DNA from: Chitinophaga solisilvae | Lineage (GTDB): Bacteria; Bacteroidota; Bacteroidia; Chitinophagales; Chitinophagaceae | Length of the DNA: 64,000 nucleotides | Direction of reading: 5' to 3' | NCBI RefSeq assembly: GCF_009928525.1 | Contig: NZ_JAABOK010000013.1 | Location: 1-64,000, forward strand | Shown here: positions 17,320 to 25,504 of the stretch, piece by piece | Layout: each line of letters begins with the position of its first letter | Position numbering within the stretch: the first letter of the stretch is position 1 | Notes under the pieces: generated by a model | Told to the model about the DNA's origin: nothing | The model's database searches: none | The model's input: only the letters and a program-made list of their open reading frames with translations | Position numbers and translations under genes: made by a program

Positions 17320-18900
17320 ATGATTAAAAGAATTTACCCTCTTTTAGGAGGAATCTTTTTATCCGTTTCGGCCATAGCCCAGAGTTCAAATGATGCCTTG
17401 CTCTATTCGCCCAACCAACCGTTCGGAACAGCCAGAAACCAGGCATTAGGCGGCGCAGGCGTAGGTCTTGGAGGAGATTATTCAGCAGCACACAGCAACC
17501 CTGCCGGTATAGGCATGTTCAAGACAGGAGAATTTTTCATTTCTGCCGGCGTAGGTATCACCAACAACAATTCAAATTATCTTGGTAATAACCGGCTCGA
17601 CAACAAAGGCAATAAAACCAACTTCCAGATGCCAAGCATCGGCGTAATTTTCGCCAGCAATAAAGGCAGCGGCAGCAACTCCTGGAATAATGTCACCTTC
17701 TCCCTGGGCTACACCCGCCTGGCGAACTACAACAATAAAATTGCCGTAGCCGGCTATAATAACTTCTCCTCCTACTCCGATATCTGGGTAGATCAGATGT
17801 GGGGTATCCAGGACTCCGTTGCCTATGAAAACGATTACCCGCTGGGCGCCAGCCTTGCCTACCGCGCCTTTGTACTGGACAGGTACAAAAAACCGGGTAC
17901 CAATATCACTGAACCCATGAGCAATGCCTCCCCTACCCGCCAGGTAGGCGGACTCACGGCAGTACAGCAACGCGGTATCCTCGAAACCAGCGGTGGCCTC
18001 GATGAATTTGCCTTTGCTATCGGCGGCAACTACGGCGACCGCCTGTACATTGGCGCCAGCGTTGCCGTTCCCAATGTCAACTACCGGGAAACCTTAACTG
18101 TCAGTGAAGACGATGCCACCAACAACGGACAGAATAAACCTAACAACGAGTTCAACTACTTCGATTATAAAAGATATCTCCGCCGCACCGGTATTGGTAT
18201 CGGCGCTAAAGTAGGGATCCTCTACAAGCTGTCTAACAGATTCAGACTGGGTGGCGCCTTCCATACGCCTACCTTTTACAGCCTGCATGACTCCTACCAT
18301 GCGGATATGACCGCCGACACAGAGAACTACGGCGGGAAACAGTCCGTATACTCTGAAGATATGACCAATGGCTACCCGGTAGAAAGCGATTACAACTACA
18401 CCACTCCGCTGCGTGCCATGGGAGGCGTATCCTACTTCTTCGGAGACATTACTCATGTCAGCAATACACAAGGATTTATCACCGTTGACTACGAATATGT
18501 GAACCAGGCATCCGGTAAATTCAGGATGAAAGACAGCCGCGGCGATCAGGATGCGCTGAACTCCAATATCGGCGCACTTTATCAGGCTGTATCCAATATC
18601 AAAGCGGGTGCTGAACTGAAATTCGCTACCCTGTACGCCGTACGCGCAGGTTTCGGTTACTATGGCAACCCCTATAGTAATGATGGCTACAACGCCGGCA
18701 TAGATGGCTCCCGCAAAGTATACAGTGGCGGCTTCGGCTTCCGTAACAAAGGCCTGTACGCCGATCTGACCTACAGCTACACCCAGGCTAAAGACAGATA
18801 CCGCCTTTATACCAGCGGCACTCCAGGTATTGAACCACCGGCTGCCAGCCTGGATTATTCGAGAAGTAATATTTTGCTTACAATAGGGCTTAAGTTTTAA
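17320..18900 (+). CDS. FadL/OmpP1-like outer-membrane protein
   Basis: The 526-residue protein has a signal peptide (to about SAIAQS, residue 22). It then shows features of OmpP1/FadL/TodX-type barrels: RNQALGGAGVGLGGDYSAAH, the SNPAGIGMF motif, many alternating hydrophobic strands rich in Gly, Tyr and Asn, and a C-terminal aromatic residue (LTIGLKF) as in outer-membrane barrels. Family members pass hydrophobic molecules such as fatty acids or aromatics through the outer membrane. Its substrate is unknown, and no degradation genes adjoin it. The start at ATG 17320 begins the signal peptide directly. The stop codon is part of the following hairpin repeat. Confidence 0.8.
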   Translation: MIKRIYPLLGGIFLSVSAIAQSSNDALLYSPNQPFGTARNQALGGAGVGLGGDYSAAHSNPAGIGMFKTGEFFISAGVGITNNNSNYLGNNRLDNKGNKTNFQMPSIGVIFASNKGSGSNSWNNVTFSLGYTRLANYNNKIAVAGYNNFSSYSDIWVDQMWGIQDSVAYENDYPLGASLAYRAFVLDRYKKPGTNITEPMSNASPTRQVGGLTAVQQRGILETSGGLDEFAFAIGGNYGDRLYIGASVAVPNVNYRETLTVSEDDATNNGQNKPNNEFNYFDYKRYLRRTGIGIGAKVGILYKLSNRFRLGGAFHTPTFYSLHDSYHADMTADTENYGGKQSVYSEDMTNGYPVESDYNYTTPLRAMGGVSYFFGDITHVSNTQGFITVDYEYVNQASGKFRMKDSRGDQDALNSNIGALYQAVSNIKAGAELKFATLYAVRAGFGYYGNPYSNDGYNAGIDGSRKVYSGGFGFRNKGLYADLTYSYTQAKDRYRLYTSGTPGIEPPAASLDYSRSNILLTIGLKF

Positions 18901-19044
18901 TTACGAATTACGAATTGCGAATTACGAATGTAGAAGCGAAGATTAAAATGAAGATTAATGGGGATAAGTATTAAGTATCACCTTTAATCTTCGTTTTAAT
19001 CTTCGCTTCTACATTCGTAATTCGCAATTCGTAATTCGTAATTA
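18898..19044. repeat. Type A intergenic hairpin between convergent genes
   Basis: The left arm begins inside the stop codon of the OMP gene (TAATTACGAATTACG) and the right arm ends inside the stop codon of miaA. Inner arms are AGAAGCGAAGATTAAAA and its complement, with one G-T wobble. The loop matches the copy at 8375. The entire intergenic space is the repeat. Confidence 0.92.
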
Positions 19045-19938
19045 TTGCTTTTTAACCCAATCCACAATCTCATCCGCATTACGCGGATCAAACCATGTAA
19101 TGGTTTTGTCTTTACGGAACCAGGTGAGCTGGCGTTTGGCGTATTGCCGGGTGTGGGTTTTAATGTCTTCTATGGCTTGTTCCAGCGGTATTTTTCCATC
19201 CAGGTAATCAAAAACTTCCTGGTAGCCTACGGTACGCAGGGCATTATGTTCCCGGTAAGGGAGTACTGACTTCACTTCTTCCAGCAATCCTGCCTGCATC
19301 ATAAGATCTACGCGATGGTGTATCTGCTGGTGTAATATTTCTTTGGGCGGGGTGATACCAATTTTAATGATCCGGAAATCTCTCGGGGTGGTGGTGGCCG
19401 TGCGGAAGGCCGTAATAGACTTTCCGGTAGCCTCCAGCACTTCCAGGGCACGGATCAGGCGTTGCGGGTTATAAATTTCTGCCGTGGCATAAAACGCCGG
19501 ATCGCGGTGCTGCAGTTGCTCCTGCAGCCAGGACAGTCCCTTTTCCGCATACTGTTCGTTCAATGCCGCCCTTATTTCCGGCGGGATAGCAGGCATATCA
19601 TCAATACCTTCACAGAAAGCACGTATATACAACCCTGTACCACCGCACATAACAGCCACATCGTGTCCGGCAAATATCTCCTGCGCATATTGCAGCGCCA
19701 GTTTTTCAAAGATACCTGCATTTACTTCCTCCTGAATACTGTGAGAATCAATAAAGTAATGCCGCACTGCCGCCAGTTCTTCCGGAGAAGGCTTGGCCGT
19801 GCCGATGCTGATTTCCCGGTAACACTGCCGGGAATCTGCTGAGATGACTGAGGTATTGAAAAGCTGTGCAATTCGTATAGCCAGCGCCGTTTTACCCGAA
19901 GCGGTAGGACCGGATATGATGATGGCTGTTTTTTGCAT
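19042..19938 (-). CDS. miaA: tRNA dimethylallyltransferase
   Basis: The 298-residue protein has the P-loop GPTASGKTA near the N-terminus, followed by SADSRQCYREISIGTAKP (DSRQ, the A37 recognition and catalytic region) and CGGTGLYIRAFCEG. The later TVGYQEVFDYLDG and RQYAKRQLTWFR segments are typical of MiaA. It adds a dimethylallyl group from DMAPP to N6 of A37 in tRNAs that read UNN codons. I start at the ATG at 19938; a GTG two codons upstream is possible. The gene sits with two other tRNA-maturation genes on the same strand. Confidence 0.95.
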   Translation of the reverse strand: MQKTAIIISGPTASGKTALAIRIAQLFNTSVISADSRQCYREISIGTAKPSPEELAAVRHYFIDSHSIQEEVNAGIFEKLALQYAQEIFAGHDVAVMCGGTGLYIRAFCEGIDDMPAIPPEIRAALNEQYAEKGLSWLQEQLQHRDPAFYATAEIYNPQRLIRALEVLEATGKSITAFRTATTTPRDFRIIKIGITPPKEILHQQIHHRVDLMMQAGLLEEVKSVLPYREHNALRTVGYQEVFDYLDGKIPLEQAIEDIKTHTRQYAKRQLTWFRKDKTITWFDPRNADEIVDWVKKQ

Positions 19939-19953
19939 GGTCACTCTGTGGAG

Positions 19954-20090
19954 AATTACGAATTACGAATGATGAATGGCGAGTTATAAGCGGAGAAATA
20001 AGCGGAGAAAATTTCATGTCCGCTTATATCTCCGCTTATAACTCGCCATTCATCATTCGTAATTCGTAATTCGTAATTCGTAATTAATTA
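19954..20090. repeat. Type A-like intergenic hairpin repeat with a variant core
   Basis: The outer arms are tandem AATTACG units. The inner arms read GAATGGCGAGTTATAAGCGG with its complement, so the inner words differ from the other copies but keep AAGCGGAGA. The right end contains the stop codon of the gene at 20088. Confidence 0.85.
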
Positions 20091-20663
20091 AAAATTATTC
20101 TCATCTTCATTGCTGCTGCCGAATTCATCAGCGCTATCGCTTGTATCTTCTTCGCCCTCTTCTCCAAAGCCGTCTTCGTCCATACCTTCTTTGTTGAGGT
20201 CGTATTTTTCTTCCATTTCCACGAGTTTATCGCCGACGAGGCCCTTGGTACCGTATTGGCTGGGCGCGAGACCTTCCTTGCGGACGCAAACGGGATAGGT
20301 AAGTTTGCTGTTTTCGTCTTTGGACACGCCGATCAGTTCCACGAGGAAAGCCCAGTTTTTGGCGAAGTCGTAGAGGTAGATGAATTTCTGGTTAGGCGCT
20401 TTCACGGCCTCTCCGATAGTAGTTTCAGACATCAGCAGCGGTTCCACCTTGCGGGGTTCTTTATCAGCCTGAAGGATGATTTCACGGCCGCGCTGCCAGT
20501 TATCATTACTGCGGAAGAAGGTAGCTAAATGCTTGGTATCAAATTCAAAGGCCTGTAAAATAGCCATATGAAATACTAAAAACGTCTGATTCGGCTTAAT
20601 GACAATGTCTCTGTAAACACTTTCATCTTCTTCCCAGTATACTCTGAATTTCAAAACCGGCAT
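20088..20663 (-). CDS. Plasmid pRiA4b ORF-3-like family protein
   Basis: The 191-residue protein starts with the family's VLKFRVYWEEDESVYRDI strand region (residues 3-20), followed by VFHMAILQAFEFDTKHLATF and YLYDFAKNWAFLVEL, all typical of the pRiA4b ORF-3-like domain. A long acidic tail (from about residue 160, DEDGFGEEGEEDTSDSADE) ends the protein. The family occurs on plasmids and chromosomes and its function is unknown; a nucleic-acid or protein interaction role is only a guess. No signal peptide is present. It lies between miaA and the CCA-type nucleotidyltransferase on the same strand. Confidence 0.75.
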   Translation of the reverse strand: MPVLKFRVYWEEDESVYRDIVIKPNQTFLVFHMAILQAFEFDTKHLATFFRSNDNWQRGREIILQADKEPRKVEPLLMSETTIGEAVKAPNQKFIYLYDFAKNWAFLVELIGVSKDENSKLTYPVCVRKEGLAPSQYGTKGLVGDKLVEMEEKYDLNKEGMDEDGFGEEGEEDTSDSADEFGSSNEDENNF

Positions 20664-20767
20664 GACAATTTGATTAATAGTTGAATAAATATGTGTCTTC
20701 CCGGCGCTTAGTCAGGGCGCCGGTATGATAGTATCAAAATAAATCCTACGCTGTAAAATTACCAATT

Positions 20768-22204
20768 TTATTTAACCGGGGTAAGACCGGAGTCTTTTGC
20801 TTTTTCGAGCATGAAAGCGTATGCGGCCTCGTAAGTGTTTGGGATTACGCCATCGAGGATAGCTTCCCGGATGGCACTTTTCAGATCACCGACGATTCTG
20901 CCAGGCTGGAGTGCAAATGTTTCCATGATCATTTCTCCGGTAACCGGTGGTTGCCAGTTACGGATACGGTCGCTTTCCTCCACTTCCTTCAGCCGTTTGC
21001 GTACCAGTTCAAAATTTTCCAGGTAACGTTTGACTTTGGATTTATTTTTTGAGGTGATATCAGCTTCGCAGAGCATCATGAGGCCATCGATATCATCGCC
21101 GGCATCGAAGAGGAGTCTGCGGATAGCCGAATCCGTTATATTTTCTTTGGTGAGGCTGATAGGACGCAGGTGGAGTTCCACCAGTTTCTTTACCAGCTTC
21201 ATTTTATCATGTAAAGGTAATTTGAACCTGGTAAAGATACGGGGGACCATTTTCCCTCCCACCGCATCGTGGCCATGGAACGTCCAGCCGTGGCCCGGCT
21301 CGAACTTTTTGGTAGATGGTTTGCCGATGTCGTGTAACAGGGCGGCCCATCTGAGCCAGAGGTCCCGGGTATTCTCCGAGATATTATCCACTACCTGTAA
21401 AGTATGGTAAAAATTATCCTTATGTCCTTTTCCTTCATACATTTCCACGCCTACCATGTCTATCATCTGGGGGAAGATGATTTTAAGCAGTCCTGCCTTG
21501 TACAGCAGATCCAGTCCCACGGAGGGCCTGGAGGAGAGCATGATTTTATTGAATTCGTCAGAAATTCTTTCCTGGGTGATGATACGGATACGTTCTGCAT
21601 TTTCCCGGATGGCGTTGAAAGCGCTTTCTTCAATGGAGAACTGGAGCTGTGACGCGAAGCGGATGGCGCGCATCATGCGGAGCGGGTCATCGCTGAAGGT
21701 CTGTACCGGCGCCAGGGGGGTGCGGATGATTTTTGCTTCGAGGTCCGCCAGGCCGTCAAATGGATCGATGAGTGCGCCGTAATTGTCTTCCCGCAAGCTG
21801 ATAGCCATTGCGTTGATCGTGAAATCGCGGCGGTTCTGGTCATCTTCCAGGGTGCCGGCCATTACTTCTGGGTTGCGGGAGTCCTGGCGGTAGCTTTCCT
21901 TGCGGGCGCCGACGAATTCTATTTCCAGATCGTTCCATTTTACCTGTGCAGTACCGTAGGTTTTGAAGAAACTGACGGGGATATTTTCACCCAGGCTCTC
22001 CGCCACCTTATGCGCCAGGGCGATGCCATCGCCGACGCATACCACATCCATATCCTTTGTTCTTCTGCCCAGCAGTTTATCGCGCACGAAGCCGCCTATC
22101 AGATAGGCAGGCACTCCCAGGTCGCGGGCTGCCAGCGCTATCTTTTCCAACACTTTCCGTTCCTGCAGGGAGCAGGGAATGTCCAATGGCTTGCTGCTGA
22201 TCAT
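20768..22204 (-). CDS. cca: CCA tRNA nucleotidyltransferase with HD domain
   Basis: The 478-residue protein has the class II nucleotidyltransferase head domain, with LIGGFVRDKLLGRRTKDMDV (GG-VRD then the D-x-D metal ligands) and NRRDFTINAMA. The neck region contains DDPLRMMRAIRFA and ERISDEFNKIMLS. A metal-dependent HD phosphohydrolase domain follows (LRWAALLHDIGKPSTKKF). Such proteins add or repair the 3' CCA of tRNAs; the tRNA genes in this window do not encode CCA, so the activity is needed. Poly(A) polymerase activity cannot be excluded from sequence. A -7 box (22255-22262) precedes it. Confidence 0.88.
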   Translation of the reverse strand: MISSKPLDIPCSLQERKVLEKIALAARDLGVPAYLIGGFVRDKLLGRRTKDMDVVCVGDGIALAHKVAESLGENIPVSFFKTYGTAQVKWNDLEIEFVGARKESYRQDSRNPEVMAGTLEDDQNRRDFTINAMAISLREDNYGALIDPFDGLADLEAKIIRTPLAPVQTFSDDPLRMMRAIRFASQLQFSIEESAFNAIRENAERIRIITQERISDEFNKIMLSSRPSVGLDLLYKAGLLKIIFPQMIDMVGVEMYEGKGHKDNFYHTLQVVDNISENTRDLWLRWAALLHDIGKPSTKKFEPGHGWTFHGHDAVGGKMVPRIFTRFKLPLHDKMKLVKKLVELHLRPISLTKENITDSAIRRLLFDAGDDIDGLMMLCEADITSKNKSKVKRYLENFELVRKRLKEVEESDRIRNWQPPVTGEMIMETFALQPGRIVGDLKSAIREAILDGVIPNTYEAAYAFMLEKAKDSGLTPVK

Positions 22205-22254
22205 ATAATTTAAAAACGCTGTTAAAATTTAATCCTTTCGCTGAAATCAGGGCG

Positions 22255-22262
22255 CAAATGTA
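22255..22262 (-). promoter_or_regulatory. -7 box upstream of the tRNA nucleotidyltransferase gene
   Basis: On the minus strand this reads TACATTTG, a TAnnTTTG match about 50 bases before the start codon at 22204. It suggests separate transcription from the gene upstream. Confidence 0.4.
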
Positions 22263-22276
22263 AATAAATTAAAATT

Positions 22277-22855
22277 TTAATCCCGGATTATCGCTATTGA
22301 TCCGTCTTTTCCGATCCTGATTATCCTGGAAGCCACGCCTGCAGCGGCTTCTTCCTGGCGGTATTTTACTACATAGTCAGCCCCCTGCAGGATAGGTACG
22401 GCGATGTCGCTGAACTGTGCGGGGGATGGTTGTCCGCTGATATTGGCGGAAGTAGATACCAGCGGTTTGCGCAGGCGTTTCAGCAGGTGCCTGCAGAAGG
22501 TATCCTGTACGATGCGGATAGCTACGGTACCATCTTCATTAATCAGGTTGGGGGCCAATCCCAGTGCGCCTTCATAGATAACCGTAGTGGGCCTGGTAAA
22601 GCCGGCCAGGGTATCTGTAATATCCGGAGGCGGGTTGGATACATAATGCAGGAGGTCGCGCGGGTCTGGCAGCAGTACTACCAGGCTTTTGCTTTCGCTG
22701 CGTTGTTTCAGTGCAAATACTTTGCTCACAGCGGATTCGCTGGTAGCGTCGCAACCGATACCCCAGATGGTATCGGTAGGATATACGATCAGTCCGCCGT
22801 TACGCAGCACTGTCAGGGCATTGATAATATCTTCTTCAAAAATCGTTTCCATCAT
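22277..22855 (-). CDS. tsaC: Threonylcarbamoyl-AMP synthase (TsaC/Sua5/YrdC family)
   Basis: The 192-residue protein is a single YrdC-like domain: GGLIVYPTDTIWGIGCDA near residues 19-36, FALKQRSESKSLVVLL, and VSTSANISGQPSP near the centre of the C-terminal half. It makes threonylcarbamoyl-AMP from Thr, bicarbonate and ATP, the first step of the t6A37 modification of tRNAs reading ANN codons. No Sua5 extension is present, so it is the short TsaC form. It is the third tRNA-maturation gene in the 19-23 kb block. A glycosyltransferase gene ends just upstream on the same strand (gap of 7 bp). Confidence 0.9.
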   Translation of the reverse strand: MMETIFEEDIINALTVLRNGGLIVYPTDTIWGIGCDATSESAVSKVFALKQRSESKSLVVLLPDPRDLLHYVSNPPPDITDTLAGFTRPTTVIYEGALGLAPNLINEDGTVAIRIVQDTFCRHLLKRLRKPLVSTSANISGQPSPAQFSDIAVPILQGADYVVKYRQEEAAAGVASRIIRIGKDGSIAIIRD

Positions 22856-22862
22856 TGCTGCA

Positions 22863-23990
22863 TTATTTATTCAGGCTGGTATAAACTTTCATCATACCGG
22901 CCGCACATTTTTCCGGCGTGAACAGGTGTGCATGTTTCCAGCCTTTTTCGCGCATATCCTGTACCAGGGAGGTATCGCCGGCTATGCGGCGCATAGCGGC
23001 GGCAATATCTTTACTATCCAGCGGATCCACGTACAGAGCGGCGTCGCCGCCGGTTTCCCCGAAGCAGGAGCCGTGGGAGGTGATAACAGGCGTACGGCTC
23101 CACAGCGCTTCCAGGATGGGAATGCCAAAGCCCTCAAACACAGAGGGATAGAGCAACGCCAGGGCGCCCTGGTACAGCAGTGGCAGCTCCGCATTGGGGA
23201 GCCGGGTCTGCTCATTCAGCCAGATGACGCGGTTAGTCAGCCCGCTGGCTTCCAGGTATGCTTTCACCTTTTTTTTGTACCCGCTGCCATTGCCCAGTAC
23301 TACCAGCGGTATGTCCAGCGTACCTTTCAGTGTATGCATGGCCGTTACGATGCCCAGCAGGTTTTTACGTTCAATTACCGAGCCGACATATAAAAAATAC
23401 TGCGGCGGCAGCTGATAGCGGGTGCGGAACGCTGCTACAGCGGCTTCCGGATGCTGCGTAGCAAAGGTGGGATCACAGCTCTGGTACACCACTTCTATTT
23501 TATCTGCCGGTGTATCATAAAAGGAAATGAGGTCCTGGCGGGTCTGTTCGCTGATCGCTACTACCTTATCCGCATAGCGGCAGGCATACTTCGCTTTGCG
23601 GCGGTAGGTCCACACATCGATAGGATTATATTGCTCCGGATATCGCTCGAAGATCAGGTCGTGCATGGTTACCACTGATCTGACGCCGCTCTGATGAATA
23701 CCAAAAGGTATTTCATGACTGAGTCCATGATACAGATCTATATGCAGCCGCTGCAGATCGCTCACCACGTACCTGCTGCGCCAGGCTGACTTCAGCCAGC
23801 GGTGCAGGCTTTTTTCAGGCAATATCACCGGTGTAGGTCCGGCTTCATACATATCTGTTCTTTTCGGGGCAAAGAGATAATATTCATGCTCCGGGAAGCC
23901 CGCCACCAGGGAATTAATCAGGCTCCGGCTGTAATTACCCAATCCTGTATTGTTCTGGTATGCGCGCTTGGCATCAAAACCAATTTTCAT
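22863..23990 (-). CDS. Family 4 glycosyltransferase
   Basis: The 375-residue protein has the two-domain GT-B layout. The N-terminal part includes GLGNYSRSLINSL and VVTMHDLIFERYPEQY. The C-terminal part begins at FLYVGSVIERKNLLGIVTAM, with the donor-binding PSVFEGFGIPILEALWSRTP motif (E-x7-E) and DAALYVDPLD. It would transfer a sugar from a nucleotide donor to a surface glycan or lipid; the acceptor is unknown. There is no polysaccharide locus around it, and its only close neighbour is the tsaC-like gene downstream. Confidence 0.88.
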   Translation of the reverse strand: MKIGFDAKRAYQNNTGLGNYSRSLINSLVAGFPEHEYYLFAPKRTDMYEAGPTPVILPEKSLHRWLKSAWRSRYVVSDLQRLHIDLYHGLSHEIPFGIHQSGVRSVVTMHDLIFERYPEQYNPIDVWTYRRKAKYACRYADKVVAISEQTRQDLISFYDTPADKIEVVYQSCDPTFATQHPEAAVAAFRTRYQLPPQYFLYVGSVIERKNLLGIVTAMHTLKGTLDIPLVVLGNGSGYKKKVKAYLEASGLTNRVIWLNEQTRLPNAELPLLYQGALALLYPSVFEGFGIPILEALWSRTPVITSHGSCFGETGGDAALYVDPLDSKDIAAAMRRIAGDTSLVQDMREKGWKHAHLFTPEKCAAGMMKVYTSLNK

Positions 23991-24016
23991 ATGTCGCGAA
24001 ATTAGGAATAAAGGGG

Positions 24017-24200
24017 AATAATTACGAATTCTAAACTCCAGGGGAGTTAATTACGAATTACGAATTGCGAATTACGAATGAGGAGCGAAGATGTAAGCGA
24101 AGAAGTAAATTCTTTATCCGCTTAAATCTTCGCTCCTCATTCGTAATTCGTAATTCGTAATTCGCAATTAACCCCACGGGAGTTTAGAATTCGTAATTAT
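24017..24200. repeat. Nested type A hairpin repeat (largest copy)
   Basis: Three nested layers are seen. The outermost is AATAATTACGAATTCTAAAC with its complement at the far end, enclosing an imperfect CTCCAGGGGAGTT / ACCCCACGGGAG pair. The middle layer is the tandem AATTACG arms. The inner layer is GAGGAGCGAAGAT with its complement. The loop (24099-24119) is the reverse complement of the loop in the copy at 41370 at 20 of 21 positions. It separates the divergent glycosyltransferase and dapD genes. Confidence 0.9.
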
Positions 24201-24213
24201 TTATTTAACTTAT

Positions 24214-24221
24214 TATTTTTG
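24214..24221 (+). promoter_or_regulatory. -7 box for dapD
   Basis: TATTTTTG fits TAnnTTTG, 13 bases before the ATG at 24235. The -33 region would fall at the end of the hairpin repeat. Confidence 0.5.
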
Positions 24222-24234
24222 CAAAAAAGTACAA

Positions 24235-25047
24235 ATGGATTTACAACAACAAATACAGGCTGCGTGGGCCAACCGGGCTCTTTTACAGGAAACGCAATAC
24301 AGTGATGCTGTGAAGACAGTGATAGAGGCTGTAGATAAAGGCCATCTGAGAGTGGCTATGCCAACGGAAAATGGCTGGGTAGTAAATGAATGGGTAAAAC
24401 AGGCTATTCTGATGTACTTTACCATTCAACCAATGGAAACCATGACGCTTCCTCCTTTTGAGTTTTACGATAAGATGAAGCTGAAGACCAATTATAAAGA
24501 TCTGGGCGTACGTGTAGTACCTCACGCGATAGCGCGTTATGGCGCTTTTATCGCTAAAGGTTGTATCCTGATGCCTTCTTATGTGAATATCGGCGCTTAT
24601 GTAGACGAGGGCACCATGGTGGATACCTGGGCTACCGTTGGTTCCTGCGCACAGATAGGCAAGCATGTGCATCTGAGCGGCGGCGTAGGCATCGGTGGTG
24701 TACTGGAGCCTTTACAGGCCAGCCCGGTTATCATTGAAGACGGCTGTTTTGTTGGTTCCCGCTGTATTGTTGTAGAAGGGGTGCATGTGGAAAAAGAAGC
24801 AGTACTGGGTGCAAACGTAGTATTGACGCAGTCTACCAAAATCATTGATGTAAGCGGCAGCGAGCCGATTGAATATAAGGGCCGTGTACCAGCCCGCAGC
24901 GTGGTAATTCCGGGTACCTATACCAAGAAATTCCCTGCCGGCGAGTACCAGGTTTCCTGTGCGCTGATTATCGGACAGCGGAAAGCCTCCACTGATCTGA
25001 AAACGAGTCTGAATGATACGTTGCGTGAGTTCAACGTAGCCGTATAA
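24235..25047 (+). CDS. dapD: Tetrahydrodipicolinate N-succinyltransferase
   Basis: The 270-residue protein matches DapD in length. It has an N-terminal helical region (to about residue 100), a left-handed beta-helix of hexapeptide repeats (from KGCILMPSYVNIGAYVDEGT through GCFVGSRCIVVEGVHVEKEA) and the family's VGSCAQIGKHVHLSGGVGIG segment. It transfers succinyl from succinyl-CoA to tetrahydrodipicolinate on the lysine/diaminopimelate route, which feeds peptidoglycan. The gene is monocistronic, with its own promoter box and terminator. Confidence 0.95.
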   Translation: MDLQQQIQAAWANRALLQETQYSDAVKTVIEAVDKGHLRVAMPTENGWVVNEWVKQAILMYFTIQPMETMTLPPFEFYDKMKLKTNYKDLGVRVVPHAIARYGAFIAKGCILMPSYVNIGAYVDEGTMVDTWATVGSCAQIGKHVHLSGGVGIGGVLEPLQASPVIIEDGCFVGSRCIVVEGVHVEKEAVLGANVVLTQSTKIIDVSGSEPIEYKGRVPARSVVIPGTYTKKFPAGEYQVSCALIIGQRKASTDLKTSLNDTLREFNVAV

Positions 25048-25051
25048 ACGT

Positions 25052-25082
25052 AAAAGGCAGTACTCCGGTACTGCCTTTTTTA
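25052..25082 (+). terminator. Intrinsic terminator after dapD
   Basis: AAAAGGCAGTACTCCGG folds back onto the complement CCGGAGTACTGCCTTTT around a minimal loop and ends in T6. Confidence 0.9.
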
Positions 25083-25100
25083 TGCCATCTCAAAAAAAAT

Positions 25101-25130
25101 TTGGTTAATTCAAAAAAGCGCTTACCTTTG
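25101..25130 (+). promoter_or_regulatory. Promoter of the first tRNA-Leu gene
   Basis: TTG at 25101-25103 and TACCTTTG at 25123-25130 are separated by 19 bases, the expected layout of the main Bacteroidota sigma promoter. The second tRNA-Leu gene has the same arrangement. Confidence 0.75.
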
Positions 25131-25167
25131 CAATCCGTTTTACAATAGTCGTACGACGGACTGCGAT

Positions 25168-25251
25168 GCCCAGATGGCGAAATTGGTAGACGCACTGTGT
25201 TCAGGTCGCAGCGCTCGCAAGGGTGTGCTGGTTCGAATCCAGTTCTGGGCA
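25168..25251 (+). tRNA. tRNA-Leu (anticodon CAG)
   Basis: The acceptor stem GCCCAGA pairs with TCTGGGC. The D arm (GCG...CGC), an anticodon stem CTGTG/CGCAG with loop TTCAGGT (anticodon CAG), a long class II variable arm and the TTCGAATC T loop are all present. The discriminator is A and CCA is not encoded. It differs from the second copy at 52218 only in the variable arm (GCTCGC versus GCCTGC). A terminator hairpin follows, built into a recombinase remnant. Confidence 0.95.
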
Positions 25252-25258
25252 CAAAAAT

Positions 25259-25299
25259 GGACAAATCGAGATTATTTTCGGTTTGTCCATTTTTATTTT
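25259..25299 (+). terminator. Terminator of the first tRNA-Leu gene
   Basis: GGACAAA (25259-25265) pairs with TTTGTCC (25282-25288) and a T-rich run follows. The right arm belongs to the 18-base direct repeat that recurs at 26471. Confidence 0.65.
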
Positions 25300-25459
25300 G
25301 AGGACAACCTATGTTCAGCGCATATATTAGCTTAACAACTTCGTTGAGTTGGGGGAGGCGATAATTGGTTTTGTCAAAAGTGAGTCTTTCAGGGAAAATC
25401 GAACCATCTTTCACTTTGTAAATGAATAATTCTACTACGGCCAACTTTCAATTAACTCT
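25280..25459 (-). pseudogene. C-terminal remnant of a serine recombinase
   Basis: Read on the minus strand, about 60 codons give DGSIFPERLTFDKTNYRL, then NEVVKLIYALNIGC, then NKNGQT. This matches my knowledge of the extreme C-terminus of Bacteroidota serine recombinases (typically GSIFPEKLTFDG...YRT...LNE...LI...NKNGQT). No start codon or catalytic domain is present, and an in-frame stop lies just upstream at about 25460. The open frame continues into the antisense of the tRNA, which has no meaning. It marks a past integration next to the tRNA. A database comparison is needed to confirm the family. Confidence 0.6.
25281..25298. repeat. 18-bp direct repeat, copy 1 (possible attachment-site arm)
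   Basis: GTTTGTCCATTTTTATTT is repeated exactly at 26471-26488, and the similarity continues for about 12 further bases in weaker form. The two copies bracket 1.2 kb holding a two-gene module. Confidence 0.6.
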
Positions 25460-25504
25460 TAAGCTTCTAGCATTATCCGTATATTTACCCATATAACCTT
25501 GCAT

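Noticed and set aside
25031-25444. A 137-codon minus-strand frame over the tRNA-Leu
   Set aside because: Its second half is the antisense of the tRNA, a well-known spurious translation. Only its first part, the recombinase remnant, has meaning.
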